A stretch of 64,000 bases of DNA from Shimia isoporae (GTDB lineage Bacteria > Pseudomonadota > Alphaproteobacteria > Rhodobacterales > Rhodobacteraceae): the NCBI RefSeq assembly GCF_004346865.1, contig NZ_SMGR01000003.1, positions 372,001-436,000 of the forward strand, given 5' to 3'. Below, piece by piece: positions 46,177-54,722 of the stretch. The position numbers and the translations under genes were made by a program. The notes beneath the pieces were generated by a model that was not told where the DNA came from, ran no database searches, and was given only the letters and a program-made list of their open reading frames with translations. Position 1 is the first letter of the stretch; each line of letters opens with the position of its first letter.

Positions 46177-47193
46177 ATGACACAAAACAACCGTTCCTTG
46201 ACCCTTCGCGATGTATCCGAAGCCTCGGGCGTGTCGGAAATGACCGTAAGCCGCGTGCTGCGCAATCGCGGTGATGTTTCCGCAACGACGCGAGAAAAAG
46301 TCCTCACCGCAGCTAAGGAACTTGGATACGTCCCCAACAAGATCGCAGGCGCTTTGGCAAGCCAACGGGTCAACCTGGTTGCCGTCATCATCCCGTCTCT
46401 TTCCAACATGGTCTTCCCGGAAGTTCTTGCTGGTGTAAGCCAGGTTCTTGAAGACACCGAACTCCAACCTGTGGTCGGTGTCACAGACTACCTGCCTGAA
46501 AAAGAAGAGAAAGTTCTTTACGAAATGCTATCCTGGCGTCCTTCAGGTGTGATCATCGCAGGGCTCGAGCACACAGAAGCAGCACGTGCTATGTTGAACG
46601 CAAGCGGCATTCCCGTTGTCGAGATCATGGACGCCGACGGAGAGGCAGTAGACTCGATGGTGGGCATCTCGCACAGACGCGCCGGGCGCGTGATGGCCGC
46701 ATCAATCCTCGAAGCTGGCTATAAGAAAATAGCCTTCCTTGGCACCAAAATGCCTTTGGACCATCGCGCACGCAAGCGGTTCGAAGGTTTCACCGAAACT
46801 CTAGCCAAGTCTGGTGTAGAGGTCGCAGAACGTGAGTTTTACTCCGGTGGATCCGCGCTCGCCAAAGGTCGCGAAATGACAAAAGCCGTTCTGGAACGCA
46901 GCCCGGACATTGATTTCATCTACTACTCTAACGACATGATCGGCGCGGGAGGGCTCCTTTACCTTTTGGAGAAAGGGATCGACGTACCTGGCCAAATCGG
47001 TCTGGCCGGCTTTAACGGCGTTGAGTTGTTACAGGGTTTGCCACGTCAATTGGCAACGATGGATGCGTGCCGGCGGGAGATCGGAGTGAAAGCTGCCGAA
47101 ATCATCGCTGCCCGGGTCAACAACGAGGAAACTGACAAAGCAGTCACACTGACTCCAAAGATCAGCTTTGGCGATACCCTGCTTCGAAAGTGA
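46177..47193 (+). CDS. LacI family transcriptional regulator (GntR/gluconate-like branch)
   Basis: 338 residues. N-terminal helix-turn-helix LTLRDVSEASGVSEMTVSRVLRNRGDVSATTREKVL with the hinge helix YVPNKIAGALASQRVN, then a periplasmic-binding-protein-like effector domain with VAVIIPSLSNMVFPEVLAG, RPSGVIIAGLEHTEAARAML, GISHRRAGRVMAASILEAGYKKIAFLG and DFIYYSNDMIGAGGLLYL. The pattern is closest to gluconate repressor GntR relatives. No sugar catabolic genes are adjacent; the neighbouring downstream operon converges on it. Confidence 0.92.
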   Translation: MTQNNRSLTLRDVSEASGVSEMTVSRVLRNRGDVSATTREKVLTAAKELGYVPNKIAGALASQRVNLVAVIIPSLSNMVFPEVLAGVSQVLEDTELQPVVGVTDYLPEKEEKVLYEMLSWRPSGVIIAGLEHTEAARAMLNASGIPVVEIMDADGEAVDSMVGISHRRAGRVMAASILEAGYKKIAFLGTKMPLDHRARKRFEGFTETLAKSGVEVAEREFYSGGSALAKGREMTKAVLERSPDIDFIYYSNDMIGAGGLLYLLEKGIDVPGQIGLAGFNGVELLQGLPRQLATMDACRREIGVKAAEIIAARVNNEETDKAVTLTPKISFGDTLLRK

Positions 47194-48117
47194 TCAGTTT
47201 TTGAACTTGGCGATGCGCGCGTCCGCCGCACGCAAAGCTTTTCTGAACACGGGTGCGCCACGTCGAGCCAGCACAGCTTCACAGTAGCGTTTGATTAACT
47301 TGGGCCGATCTGCCTTTTCCAACGCCGCAAGCATTTCCTTCTGAAACCGTCCGATCTCTCTGCGGCGACGCAATAGGGTATAGAACTCTGCTTGCGTCAT
47401 TGTCCCTGCCACACAACCTTCGATCACCGGTTTGAGGACACCCATCAACAGCCATAGTGACGCAATTCGGTGCCCCATAAACCGGCAACGATACTTCGTG
47501 ACGTTTTCTCCCCGAAATAGCGCGGCGTGCATCGCATCCAAGGGCGCACGCGGATCATAAAAAACATGTACAGCTTCTGCAGATTGAACCATCTCGGGCC
47601 CGTATGCATACCGGCTATGGAAGTTGCGGCGCCACGCTTTTCGGTACCTTGTTTCCCAGCTGGCAATCTCTCGATCAAGCGTGGCTTGAGGCGAAATACA
47701 AATCACCGTAGCTCCAGGCGCCGCAGCCGAAAACACTGAAGCCGCATAAGCACCCATCGAAGCACCATAAAAAATCACTTTGTCAAACCGCGAAAAAAAA
47801 CCCTCTTCTCTCAGGCGATCAAAGAAATCGTGCACGGCGTCATCTCGGTACCAAGTCCAGTCATGCGCCATCAATCCCAGCATTGACCAGCCTCGGGAAG
47901 TGACAAAATCATACCCCCAGGGCATGCGATCTTCACCGCGTTCGTACACGTGATCTAGGTTCTCGAAGGTTACGATCAAAGTTTTGCCGCGTTCCACAAA
48001 CAGGGCCGTATGCTCATCGCCTAGCGCTTCGTAAAAACCTTGAGCTGCGCCAACCTTTTCGAGATTCGCCCGCCATTCGTGCTGCGTAGGTTCTGCCGTT
48101 GCGACCTCCACCATCAC
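47194..48117 (-). CDS. Alpha/beta-hydrolase-fold protein of the glycan operon
   Basis: 307 residues. The strand-turn-helix VIFYGASMGAYAASVFSAAAPGATVICISP contains a nucleophile elbow G-x-S-x-G (GASMG, S120), typical of alpha/beta-hydrolases; the C-terminal ~100 residues are helical and basic. Related Rhodobacteraceae proteins sit next to sulfotransferase and glycosyltransferase genes. Starts inside the sulfotransferase stop (ATGA overlap) and is the last gene of the five-gene unit. Could deacylate, acylate or transfer on a surface glycan; substrate unknown. Confidence 0.75.
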   Translation of the reverse strand: MMVEVATAEPTQHEWRANLEKVGAAQGFYEALGDEHTALFVERGKTLIVTFENLDHVYERGEDRMPWGYDFVTSRGWSMLGLMAHDWTWYRDDAVHDFFDRLREEGFFSRFDKVIFYGASMGAYAASVFSAAAPGATVICISPQATLDREIASWETRYRKAWRRNFHSRYAYGPEMVQSAEAVHVFYDPRAPLDAMHAALFRGENVTKYRCRFMGHRIASLWLLMGVLKPVIEGCVAGTMTQAEFYTLLRRRREIGRFQKEMLAALEKADRPKLIKRYCEAVLARRGAPVFRKALRAADARIAKFKN

Positions 48118-48875
48118 GCAGCCCGCGCGAGCCGTTGGCGCACGTCCTCATACATTTCGAAGTCCTCGCCAAAAGCGGTTTCAATATTCCGCCTGTCTTT
48201 AGACGTCATCGCTTCGATCATTTCCGCACTGGCTGATTTATGACCAAGGGATTTCCGGGTGTCCTGAAGTTCAGGCGTGTCCACACCAAAGATCGTCTTG
48301 ACCACGTGGCTCATTGCGCCGTTCAAGTCGGCCATATCGCCTACGAAATCGTAATTGATGAAATCATAGGACACCTCCTTGCGCTGGCTGCGCCAGTGAC
48401 GATCAATGTCCCTCGCCGCTTCGTCATGAGCCATAATGTCCAGAAACTCGGATAGTGAAATCTCGTCATCTACCGGCCGTTTCAGATGACGCATCAACTT
48501 GGCCTTTTGCTTCTCCCCTTTCACAATCTTGTCGGAAAAGGACGACACTGTTCTGGCGACAGGTTCACGCACTATGGTGAAACGAAATACTTGCCGATCA
48601 GCCAAAGCTTCCATCACCCGCTCCATTGTCAGCCCGCGAGGTCCCGTCAGCAAAAGCGACTTGGGCGGCGTATGTACGCTGGTCATATCGATGGTCTCGC
48701 CACCGTCGCCGCGCAACTTGATCAGATGATCCATGAGCGTTGCGAGCACTGTGGTACAGGCCGCTTTATGGTTTTTCATATACAGAAAAGGCGTTCCAAA
48801 CACCGGCACGTTCACCAATTGCAAGAAATGTTTGGTGTGCAGATAGTTGTCGAGAATTCGAGGACGATGATCCAT
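48114..48875 (-). CDS. Sulfotransferase family 2-type protein
   Basis: 253 residues. The 5'-phosphosulfate-binding region appears as YMKNHKAACTTVLATLM (residues 33-49). The 3'-phosphate motif is FTIVREPVARTVSSFSD (99-115), with the arginine and serine expected for PAPS binding. These match carbohydrate sulfotransferases of the Sulfotransfer_2 family. The acceptor is presumably a polysaccharide made by the neighbouring glycosyltransferases. No phosphoadenylyl-sulfate synthesis genes are in the window. Three bases after the GT32-like gene. Confidence 0.83.
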   Translation of the reverse strand: MDHRPRILDNYLHTKHFLQLVNVPVFGTPFLYMKNHKAACTTVLATLMDHLIKLRGDGGETIDMTSVHTPPKSLLLTGPRGLTMERVMEALADRQVFRFTIVREPVARTVSSFSDKIVKGEKQKAKLMRHLKRPVDDEISLSEFLDIMAHDEAARDIDRHWRSQRKEVSYDFINYDFVGDMADLNGAMSHVVKTIFGVDTPELQDTRKSLGHKSASAEMIEAMTSKDRRNIETAFGEDFEMYEDVRQRLARAA

Positions 48876-48878
48876 CGC

Positions 48879-49886
48879 TTATCCCTCTTGGAATAGGCTT
48901 GGCGCTGCCGCGATCAACTTGGCTCGGCAATCCTTGATGAACTGTTTGTCTACGAGAAAATCGCGGGAGATCTTCTCGACGGAGGCTTCGCCCTTTAGAG
49001 ATTCAATTGCGATCTTGGCACGGAATTCCGGATCATTCACGGGTGCTTTGTGCGTGATTTTCTTGGCGGGGATCGGTGCCGCATCAGGATCAATGTCATG
49101 CTTCTTCATAACTACGTCCATGAACGAACCACGGCGTGGGCGATTGTTCTCGGCCTCTTGCAGACGCGGCTTCATACGGCGCGCCCAAAAGTGCACAGCC
49201 TTGGTGTCTTCCGTCAGCCAATCCTTTTCAATGTCAAACTTGCTTTGGAACATCTTGTTCCTGTCTTTAAAGGAAACAGGGTAGAAAGCCTCTACTGGTT
49301 CAGCATATTTGATTTCGCCGGACTCTTTCAGAAACCATGTTACTGCGGCCGGCCCTGTGAAGCCCCAGTTCTGGGCAGTCATATGCACGGGTTTTCCCGC
49401 ATCCTTTTCAGCCTGAAGCTCTTTTTGTTGCCAGGGTTTCAACCAAGGGCCAATCGCATACTCGTCCTCAAAGAACTCCAGCATACCTTTCAAGGCGCGG
49501 GAGGTTTTTGGCAGACCAAGAACCGCATTGCACACCAGTCCGTCTTTCTCCCAGCCAAAAACTGTTTTGCGGGTGAAGTTGAACGGACGGTAGCAATAAA
49601 TGTCTGCGTCGACCCAGATCTTGTCAGTCTTGGCAAGCATATTCAGCCGCCATAGGTCCGCGTGGATCGCAGGACTGCCGGTTCGCACGTGGCGGTGCAT
49701 GGGCTCACCCGGAAAAATCTCGGCGGCATCTGCTGCGTGAACACCTTCGGGAATATTCGGGATTTCCTCGTAGCTATAAAGCGTGGTGTGATGTCCCATA
49801 TCGGCAAAAGACTTCAGGCACAACTGCTCCAACCATGACAGTCGTCCGCCGATCCACAACGATGCAATTTCAGGAAGCCCGGCCAT
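48879..49886 (-). CDS. GT32-like glycosyltransferase with C-terminal transposase-type HTH
   Basis: 335 residues. The N-terminal two thirds fit the capsular/GT32-like transferase pattern: IASLWIGGRLSWLEQLCLKSF, YSYEEIPNIPEGV, and the DXD motif in KIWVDADIYC (D93-D95), which binds metal and nucleotide sugar. Residues ~285-332 (nt about 48885-49028) look like the IS3/HTH_Tnp_1 domain: EFRAKIAIESLKGEASVE, a helix-turn-helix, then the CRAKLIAAAPSLF ending that in transposases reads WKKQLLEGAxxLF. The frame is uninterrupted through both parts. Between the parts lies a basic/proline linker (PIPAKKITHKAP). Confidence 0.8.
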   Translation of the reverse strand: MAGLPEIASLWIGGRLSWLEQLCLKSFADMGHHTTLYSYEEIPNIPEGVHAADAAEIFPGEPMHRHVRTGSPAIHADLWRLNMLAKTDKIWVDADIYCYRPFNFTRKTVFGWEKDGLVCNAVLGLPKTSRALKGMLEFFEDEYAIGPWLKPWQQKELQAEKDAGKPVHMTAQNWGFTGPAAVTWFLKESGEIKYAEPVEAFYPVSFKDRNKMFQSKFDIEKDWLTEDTKAVHFWARRMKPRLQEAENNRPRRGSFMDVVMKKHDIDPDAAPIPAKKITHKAPVNDPEFRAKIAIESLKGEASVEKISRDFLVDKQFIKDCRAKLIAAAPSLFQEG

Positions 49887-49972
49887 CTTGCCTCACCTTT
49901 GTTCTTTATTTGAGAACAGTTTAGCCCAACATCAGGCCATTGTCTCCGAATTTCAAATCTAACGCCGCGCGG

Positions 49973-52231
49973 TTAATGCGCCGTTTCTTGCTTCTCCACC
50001 GTAAAGAAAAAATCTTCCGGGAGATCTTCGCGTTCCCAAACCCAATCCGGGATCACTTCCGGCCCGGCGAGGAACACATTTGCACCGAAATAAGGATGCA
50101 TTCGGGCCAAACGCTCCTGACGCGCACTCGTCAGATCATCATAGAACTGGGCATAGTTTGAAGTTTGCTTAAGCGCGTCGATTTTTGCGCGATGTTTATC
50201 CACGGAAAATGCGTGTGCCTCCGCAATCTCGGGATCAGCCAGCAATCGGTTCATCTCAGCCTGCATTGCAGGGATCATTCGCTGAATCGATGTGTCTTCG
50301 TCGACGTTGTTGTTCATGCGGAACCAATACGCCATGCCTTGATCGCGATCGACATGGTTCACACGCCCGCGATCTCTCTTCACTAGGAAGCTCTCCGCAG
50401 ATCGCACAGCATAATGGTTGAGTTGCACTAGGTCGTACCCGATCGTCGAAGTTGTTGATCGCCACGCATTGCGATACATGTCGCGCGGCAGCGGGTTCCC
50501 TGACCCATTGACCCAATTGATGTGGGACCAGAGTTGGGGGTTGAGTCCCTTTGGTCGGTGTACGCCGAGCTTCTTGAACAAACCAATATTGCGATAAAGG
50601 GTTTTGAAACCCCAAGCTTGGTGTGGTTTGCGGGTTTGCTCCAATGCACAGCGAGTGAATTGTGCCGTGAGCGGTTCGTCCACGTATTCATGTACGTCTG
50701 AATTTCCAAACAAACGCCACGTGCAGGAAATCAAGTTCGCGTTCGGCACAGCCTCGAATAAGGCTTTTAAAGTACCATCGCCCGTTTTGATGTTGATGAA
50801 CTCATCCACGTCCATCGAAATCACCCAATCGGCGTCCTTGATGATGGGTTCTTTTTCACCAGCTTGAAGAGCCGCATGCTGCGGCTTGAGACCTGTGCCT
50901 TTGAAAGGGTTGTCACGATGCTGCACGATGCCCTTTTCCTGCAGCAGATCCAGGAAACTGTCGGTCCCGTCGTTGCAATCGTTTGTGTAAACAATGAACC
51001 GGCTTACGCCGATCGCACGGTGATAGGCCAACCACTCTAGAATGAAAGGGCCTTCATTTTTCATGCAGGTGATGATCGCAACTTCATTGTTATCAAGATT
51101 AACCTCTGGTGCATCCAGCTCTGGCATGCGCAGAGGCTTATGTTCAAACACCTTTCGCGACATCTTCAACAGTTCGGTATCTTCAATAAGCGATGTTTTC
51201 GGCACAATCTGAGATACGGTGTCTGCCGGGTGGCGCAGCCCCATGAAGCGGAAAAATTTGACCCACTCATCATTCGCAGGACGCGTTCCAACCACTCGGA
51301 TCAGCCGCCAGACGGCATCTGGCTTGGCTTTGGCAGGCGCCACACACCACCGACGACGAGCCTGGGTGGCGTCAAACTGCACACAGATATGGTCACCAAA
51401 GCTGACCTCATCATCGTTTCGCACGCGCCAAGGGTAACAGTGCAGCCCAACCAGATTGATTGACCCCGTTGTCGATTTCTCCGCCTTGTCAAACACTGTC
51501 TTGCCTTTGACACCCTTGCCTTTTTCATCGCTTAAAACATCCGAGATATCCAAGAGCGCCACAGCACGCGCTTTCGCCAGGAACCAGTAGCGCATCAATT
51601 CAAATAACTGCAGCTCTCCAAGCGGCGAAGACCACGGCTCTGGATCCGGAATATCCATCCGGTCCTTGCCTGGCGCATCAGGTGCATTGAACGGGTGCTG
51701 TTCAGGCGGCAAGTCATTCTGGCCAAGGGGCACATCGGCCCGCAAAACGACAACAGTCTTGAGTCCTCTGATAGAGCCCACCCCTGCTTCGACAGCATCA
51801 ACGTACCCTTCGTCATCGCCAGGCTTGGCGCGGTCGATTATCAATGCCGCTTGCAGGTCTTGGCTTCTGGCATGCACCTCAAGCCAAGTTAGCGTACTTT
51901 CGGCGCTCTCTCCGTTGCGAACCGCCAAAAAGCAATTGAGTCCCTCAAACAGATCCAGCTCGGTTTTTGTTAGAGGCAAGTCTTGGCTCTGACCGTCAAT
52001 TGCCAACCCTGGCACTGTTTCAAAGTCTTCCAAATGGGCGATAGCGCCGTTGCCTACGCTGCGCATCACCGAGAGTTTGCAGCCATCGACCTGCGCAAAG
52101 CGGTCAGTTTCCACTCCAGTTTTGAAAAAGGCCATGGCTTGGCCCGGTGCCGTATCGAGACACGCCAAAAGCGTAGCTTGCCCTACTGCAGAATGCGAAA
52201 TCTGGCGTCTGAAAAACGCGGGTTTGCTCAT
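49973..52231 (-). CDS. Large glycosyltransferase (Glyco_tranf_2_4-type C-terminal domain)
   Basis: 752 residues from the ATG at 52231; a TTG at 52285 would extend into the upstream gene. The C-terminal ~340 residues are a GT2-like transferase: VAIITCMKNEGPFILEWLAYHRAIGV, FIVYTNDCNDGTDS, and ADWVISMDVDEFINIK with the DXD. HYAVRSAESFLVKRDRGR follows, as in the paralogue downstream of it in this listing. The N-terminal ~370 residues have no recognised domain (segments such as LVGLHCYPWRVRNDDEVSFGD), possibly a carbohydrate- or partner-binding region. Codon use and AT content look less biased than in the housekeeping part. Confidence 0.82.
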   Translation of the reverse strand: MSKPAFFRRQISHSAVGQATLLACLDTAPGQAMAFFKTGVETDRFAQVDGCKLSVMRSVGNGAIAHLEDFETVPGLAIDGQSQDLPLTKTELDLFEGLNCFLAVRNGESAESTLTWLEVHARSQDLQAALIIDRAKPGDDEGYVDAVEAGVGSIRGLKTVVVLRADVPLGQNDLPPEQHPFNAPDAPGKDRMDIPDPEPWSSPLGELQLFELMRYWFLAKARAVALLDISDVLSDEKGKGVKGKTVFDKAEKSTTGSINLVGLHCYPWRVRNDDEVSFGDHICVQFDATQARRRWCVAPAKAKPDAVWRLIRVVGTRPANDEWVKFFRFMGLRHPADTVSQIVPKTSLIEDTELLKMSRKVFEHKPLRMPELDAPEVNLDNNEVAIITCMKNEGPFILEWLAYHRAIGVSRFIVYTNDCNDGTDSFLDLLQEKGIVQHRDNPFKGTGLKPQHAALQAGEKEPIIKDADWVISMDVDEFINIKTGDGTLKALFEAVPNANLISCTWRLFGNSDVHEYVDEPLTAQFTRCALEQTRKPHQAWGFKTLYRNIGLFKKLGVHRPKGLNPQLWSHINWVNGSGNPLPRDMYRNAWRSTTSTIGYDLVQLNHYAVRSAESFLVKRDRGRVNHVDRDQGMAYWFRMNNNVDEDTSIQRMIPAMQAEMNRLLADPEIAEAHAFSVDKHRAKIDALKQTSNYAQFYDDLTSARQERLARMHPYFGANVFLAGPEVIPDWVWEREDLPEDFFFTVEKQETAH

Positions 52232-52262
52232 TTTTTCGACCTGCTCGGCCCCTTCAGAGGCC

Positions 52263-53354
52263 TTATGAATTTTCTTTGTTGGCAACTTGATACCATCGAA
52301 CCAACATTTTCTGCAATTGAGGGCTCGGAACTTCGGAACTTCCTGCGCAGAGAACTTGTGACATAAGCTCTTGATTTTCGGGCTGTTTGATCAACTCCTC
52401 AAACCGTGCACGGTGCCACTTCAGTGCCTTAACATGGAGCTCCTCCACATCAGGTAAACGCATCAATTCTTCAGTTGCCGCTTTTGTCGCAGCGGACATG
52501 TTTGAAATACTACAGTCCTCAATCGTGTTGAAGTTTCGCTCTACCCAATACGCCAGATCGACTTTTTTGGTGGCTCGATTGGGCAATCCACGGTCGCGTT
52601 TCACAATAAAGCCGGCAGCGGAGCGAATGGCATAGTGATTGAGTTCGACCAAGTCACGGGCGACGCCCAGTTGCCACAACGACAGTCGCTGTGGGTGATC
52701 TGCAAGAAACGGATGCATAGCCTCGCCTGATCCGTTGAAGATCTTTGGCAGACGCGCCTTATCGCGTGGTTTTTGTTTTGGTCGGTGGACGCCAAACTGG
52801 TTGAACGGCCCCTTCGCACGAAACAGCATCTTAAATAGGCTCGCCGCGATCGGATACTGCGCGTCCGCGGGGATCGCCCGAGTGAACTGCTCCGTTACCG
52901 GAAGAGCATCGATACCTGACACACCGTTGTTCCCGAACAAGCGCCACGGTAAAACGATGGCATCCGCGTCCTTTGGCAACCTTTCGATCAAGTCCGGAAT
53001 TGTATGGCCTTTTGCGTGGATATTGATGAACTCATCAACATCACTCACCAAAATCCAGTCTGCTTCTTTTCTTAAAGGGTGTTTCCACGCTGCGCGAAGG
53101 GCTTGCCACTGTATGGATTTGGCTTTTTCCGGAACATGCGGAACGTGGGTCACGACCCCTTCGGCGGCCAACGCGTTAAGAAGTTCGTGGGTGCCGTCGT
53201 CGCAGTCGTTTGAATAGATCAAAAAATCCGAAACACCTGCTGCTTTGTGATGGGCAATCCATTCAAGCAGATAAGGTCCCTCATTGCGAACCGATGTGAC
53301 GCTGAGAATGCGCAAATACTCTGCCCTCTTGGTGTTTTTTTCGAACGATACCAC
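52263..53354 (-). CDS. Glycosyltransferase family 2-type protein
   Basis: 363 residues from a GTG at 53354, or 348 from a TTG at 53309 that has a better AGAGGG site. Glyco_tranf_2_4 pattern: ILSVTSVRNEGPYLLEWIAHHKAAGV, FLIYSNDCDDGTHELL, and the DXD in ILVSDVDEFINI (D105, D107). Later come LPWRLFGNNGV and LNHYAIRSAAGFIVKRDRG, the same motifs as in the C-terminal half of the 752-residue neighbour, so the two are paralogues. First gene of the minus-strand glycan operon. Confidence 0.87.
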   Translation of the reverse strand: MVSFEKNTKRAEYLRILSVTSVRNEGPYLLEWIAHHKAAGVSDFLIYSNDCDDGTHELLNALAAEGVVTHVPHVPEKAKSIQWQALRAAWKHPLRKEADWILVSDVDEFINIHAKGHTIPDLIERLPKDADAIVLPWRLFGNNGVSGIDALPVTEQFTRAIPADAQYPIAASLFKMLFRAKGPFNQFGVHRPKQKPRDKARLPKIFNGSGEAMHPFLADHPQRLSLWQLGVARDLVELNHYAIRSAAGFIVKRDRGLPNRATKKVDLAYWVERNFNTIEDCSISNMSAATKAATEELMRLPDVEELHVKALKWHRARFEELIKQPENQELMSQVLCAGSSEVPSPQLQKMLVRWYQVANKENS

Positions 53355-53384
53355 AGGGATATCGCACCCGTCACCCTTGCAGCA

Positions 53385-53774
53385 TCATGGCGCCGAAGCC
53401 CAAACCTCTACTTCAACCACGAATTCAGGACGGGTGAAGCCGGACACAATTACAAGGGTCGAACTCGGCAAAGTGTCGCGTTTGGCAAGAAAGGTATCGC
53501 GCGCCGCCATGTAGCCGGCCATGTGAACTCGCTCCGTCACATAAGCTGACACGTGAACCACGTCATCGGAGTTCATATCGGCTTCAGCCAGAATATGCCT
53601 TATGTTCGCAAAACAAATCTCTGCTTGGGCTTCTGCCCCCTCTGGAATTGATCCGTCTGCAGCCAGTCCAAGCTGACCGGATGTGCGAACCAAACGATGG
53701 CCCACGGGAACTTCTACGCCATGTGAGTAGCGCGCGAAGGGGGCGGCAATGCTGTCAGGATTGAGCGGTTTCAC
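53385..53774 (-). CDS. RidA family enamine/imine deaminase
   Basis: 129 residues from a GTG at 53774 with AAGGAG seven bases upstream. RidA-fold: FARYSHGVEVPVGHRLVRTSGQLGL, AQAEICFANIRHILAEADM, HVSAYVTERVHMAGYMAARDTFL and the trimer-forming C-terminal STLVIVSGFTRPEFVVEVEVWA. The catalytic arginine that RidA needs near the end appears in FTRPEF. Hydrolyses reactive enamines/imines to ketones and ammonia. Divergent from the creatininase-like gene; probably part of the same nitrogen-compound pathway. Confidence 0.88.
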   Translation of the reverse strand: MKPLNPDSIAAPFARYSHGVEVPVGHRLVRTSGQLGLAADGSIPEGAEAQAEICFANIRHILAEADMNSDDVVHVSAYVTERVHMAGYMAARDTFLAKRDTLPSSTLVIVSGFTRPEFVVEVEVWASAP

Positions 53775-53939
53775 GGCTATTCTCCTTGGAGTTTACGCAA
53801 CACCTTGCACCTGTCCTGCAGCTTTGCAATGATAATGGCAACTCTGGCACAGCTGTAGGGCCACGTCATTCACCTCGGTGAACGCGCGTGGCTTTTGTCG
53901 TTTTGGCCTCTTGCGTTCCCCAAACCGCGAGGAGCCGAA

Positions 53940-54719
53940 ATGCAGGGATATTGGGCCGATCTGAAGGCGCCCGACTTTGGCAACCTTCCTGAAGATACAG
54001 TCGCCGTTCTCCCATTGGGCGCAACGGAGCAACATGGACCTCACCTGCCGGTCTCGGTCGACAGTGACCTTGTAGCGGCCGTTTTGGATCGAAGCTTGCC
54101 GCTTTGGAGCAAAGACACCAACGCGCTGATCCTCCCGGCACTACAGATCACCAAAAGCAATGAGCATGCCAAGCACCCTGGCACATTGAGCGTTTCTGCC
54201 CGCACCCTACTCGCAACGCTTGACGATATTGGCGCGAGCGTTGCGCGTGCTGGCGTGAATAGGTTGTGCATGCTCAACGGCCACGGCGGAAACACCGCCG
54301 TTCTGGAAATTGCTTGTCGCGAGTTGCGCATCACTCATGGCTTGATTACCGCGCACGGAAGCTGGTTCGGGTTCGCCCAGTGGAACGGCATTATGGACTC
54401 AGGTGATCTTAGCCATGACCAGCACGGAGGCGACAGCGAAACCAGTCCAATGCTGGCTGCGAAACCTCATCTGGTCGACATGGCACAGGCTCGGAACTTC
54501 CGTTCCAAAAGTCGAGATTGGCAGGAAAACGGGTCGTGGATCGGACTCACTGGACAAGCCATGAGACCGGGCTGGGTCATCGACGACCTCAATGATTTCG
54601 GCGCCTGTGGCGATGCCGCGGCCGCGACCACTGCCAAGGGCCACGCGCTTCTTGATTCTGCAGCGCAAGGTTTTGCCAGCTTCCTGCGTGACTTCTCGAA
54701 GTTTGATCCGGCGGCGTAG
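53940..54719 (+). CDS. Creatininase family amidohydrolase
   Basis: 259 residues from the ATG at 53940 with GAGGAG upstream. Metal ligands E30 and H32 in LPLGATEQHGPHLPV and D41, then CMLNGHGGNTAVLEIACREL with the family NGHGGN motif and DSGDLSHDQHGGDSETSPML with the E ligand. The family includes creatininase and the F420/riboflavin formamide hydrolase ArfB, so it opens cyclic amides or cleaves formamides. First gene of a plus-strand operon with the next four genes. Confidence 0.88.
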   Translation: MQGYWADLKAPDFGNLPEDTVAVLPLGATEQHGPHLPVSVDSDLVAAVLDRSLPLWSKDTNALILPALQITKSNEHAKHPGTLSVSARTLLATLDDIGASVARAGVNRLCMLNGHGGNTAVLEIACRELRITHGLITAHGSWFGFAQWNGIMDSGDLSHDQHGGDSETSPMLAAKPHLVDMAQARNFRSKSRDWQENGSWIGLTGQAMRPGWVIDDLNDFGACGDAAAATTAKGHALLDSAAQGFASFLRDFSKFDPAA

Positions 54720-54722
54720 GTC

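Noticed and set aside
47194-53354. Genomic island or prophage covering the glycan operon
   Set aside because: Composition looks somewhat more AT-rich by eye, but there are no integrase, tRNA or direct-repeat boundaries, so horizontal transfer is not claimed.
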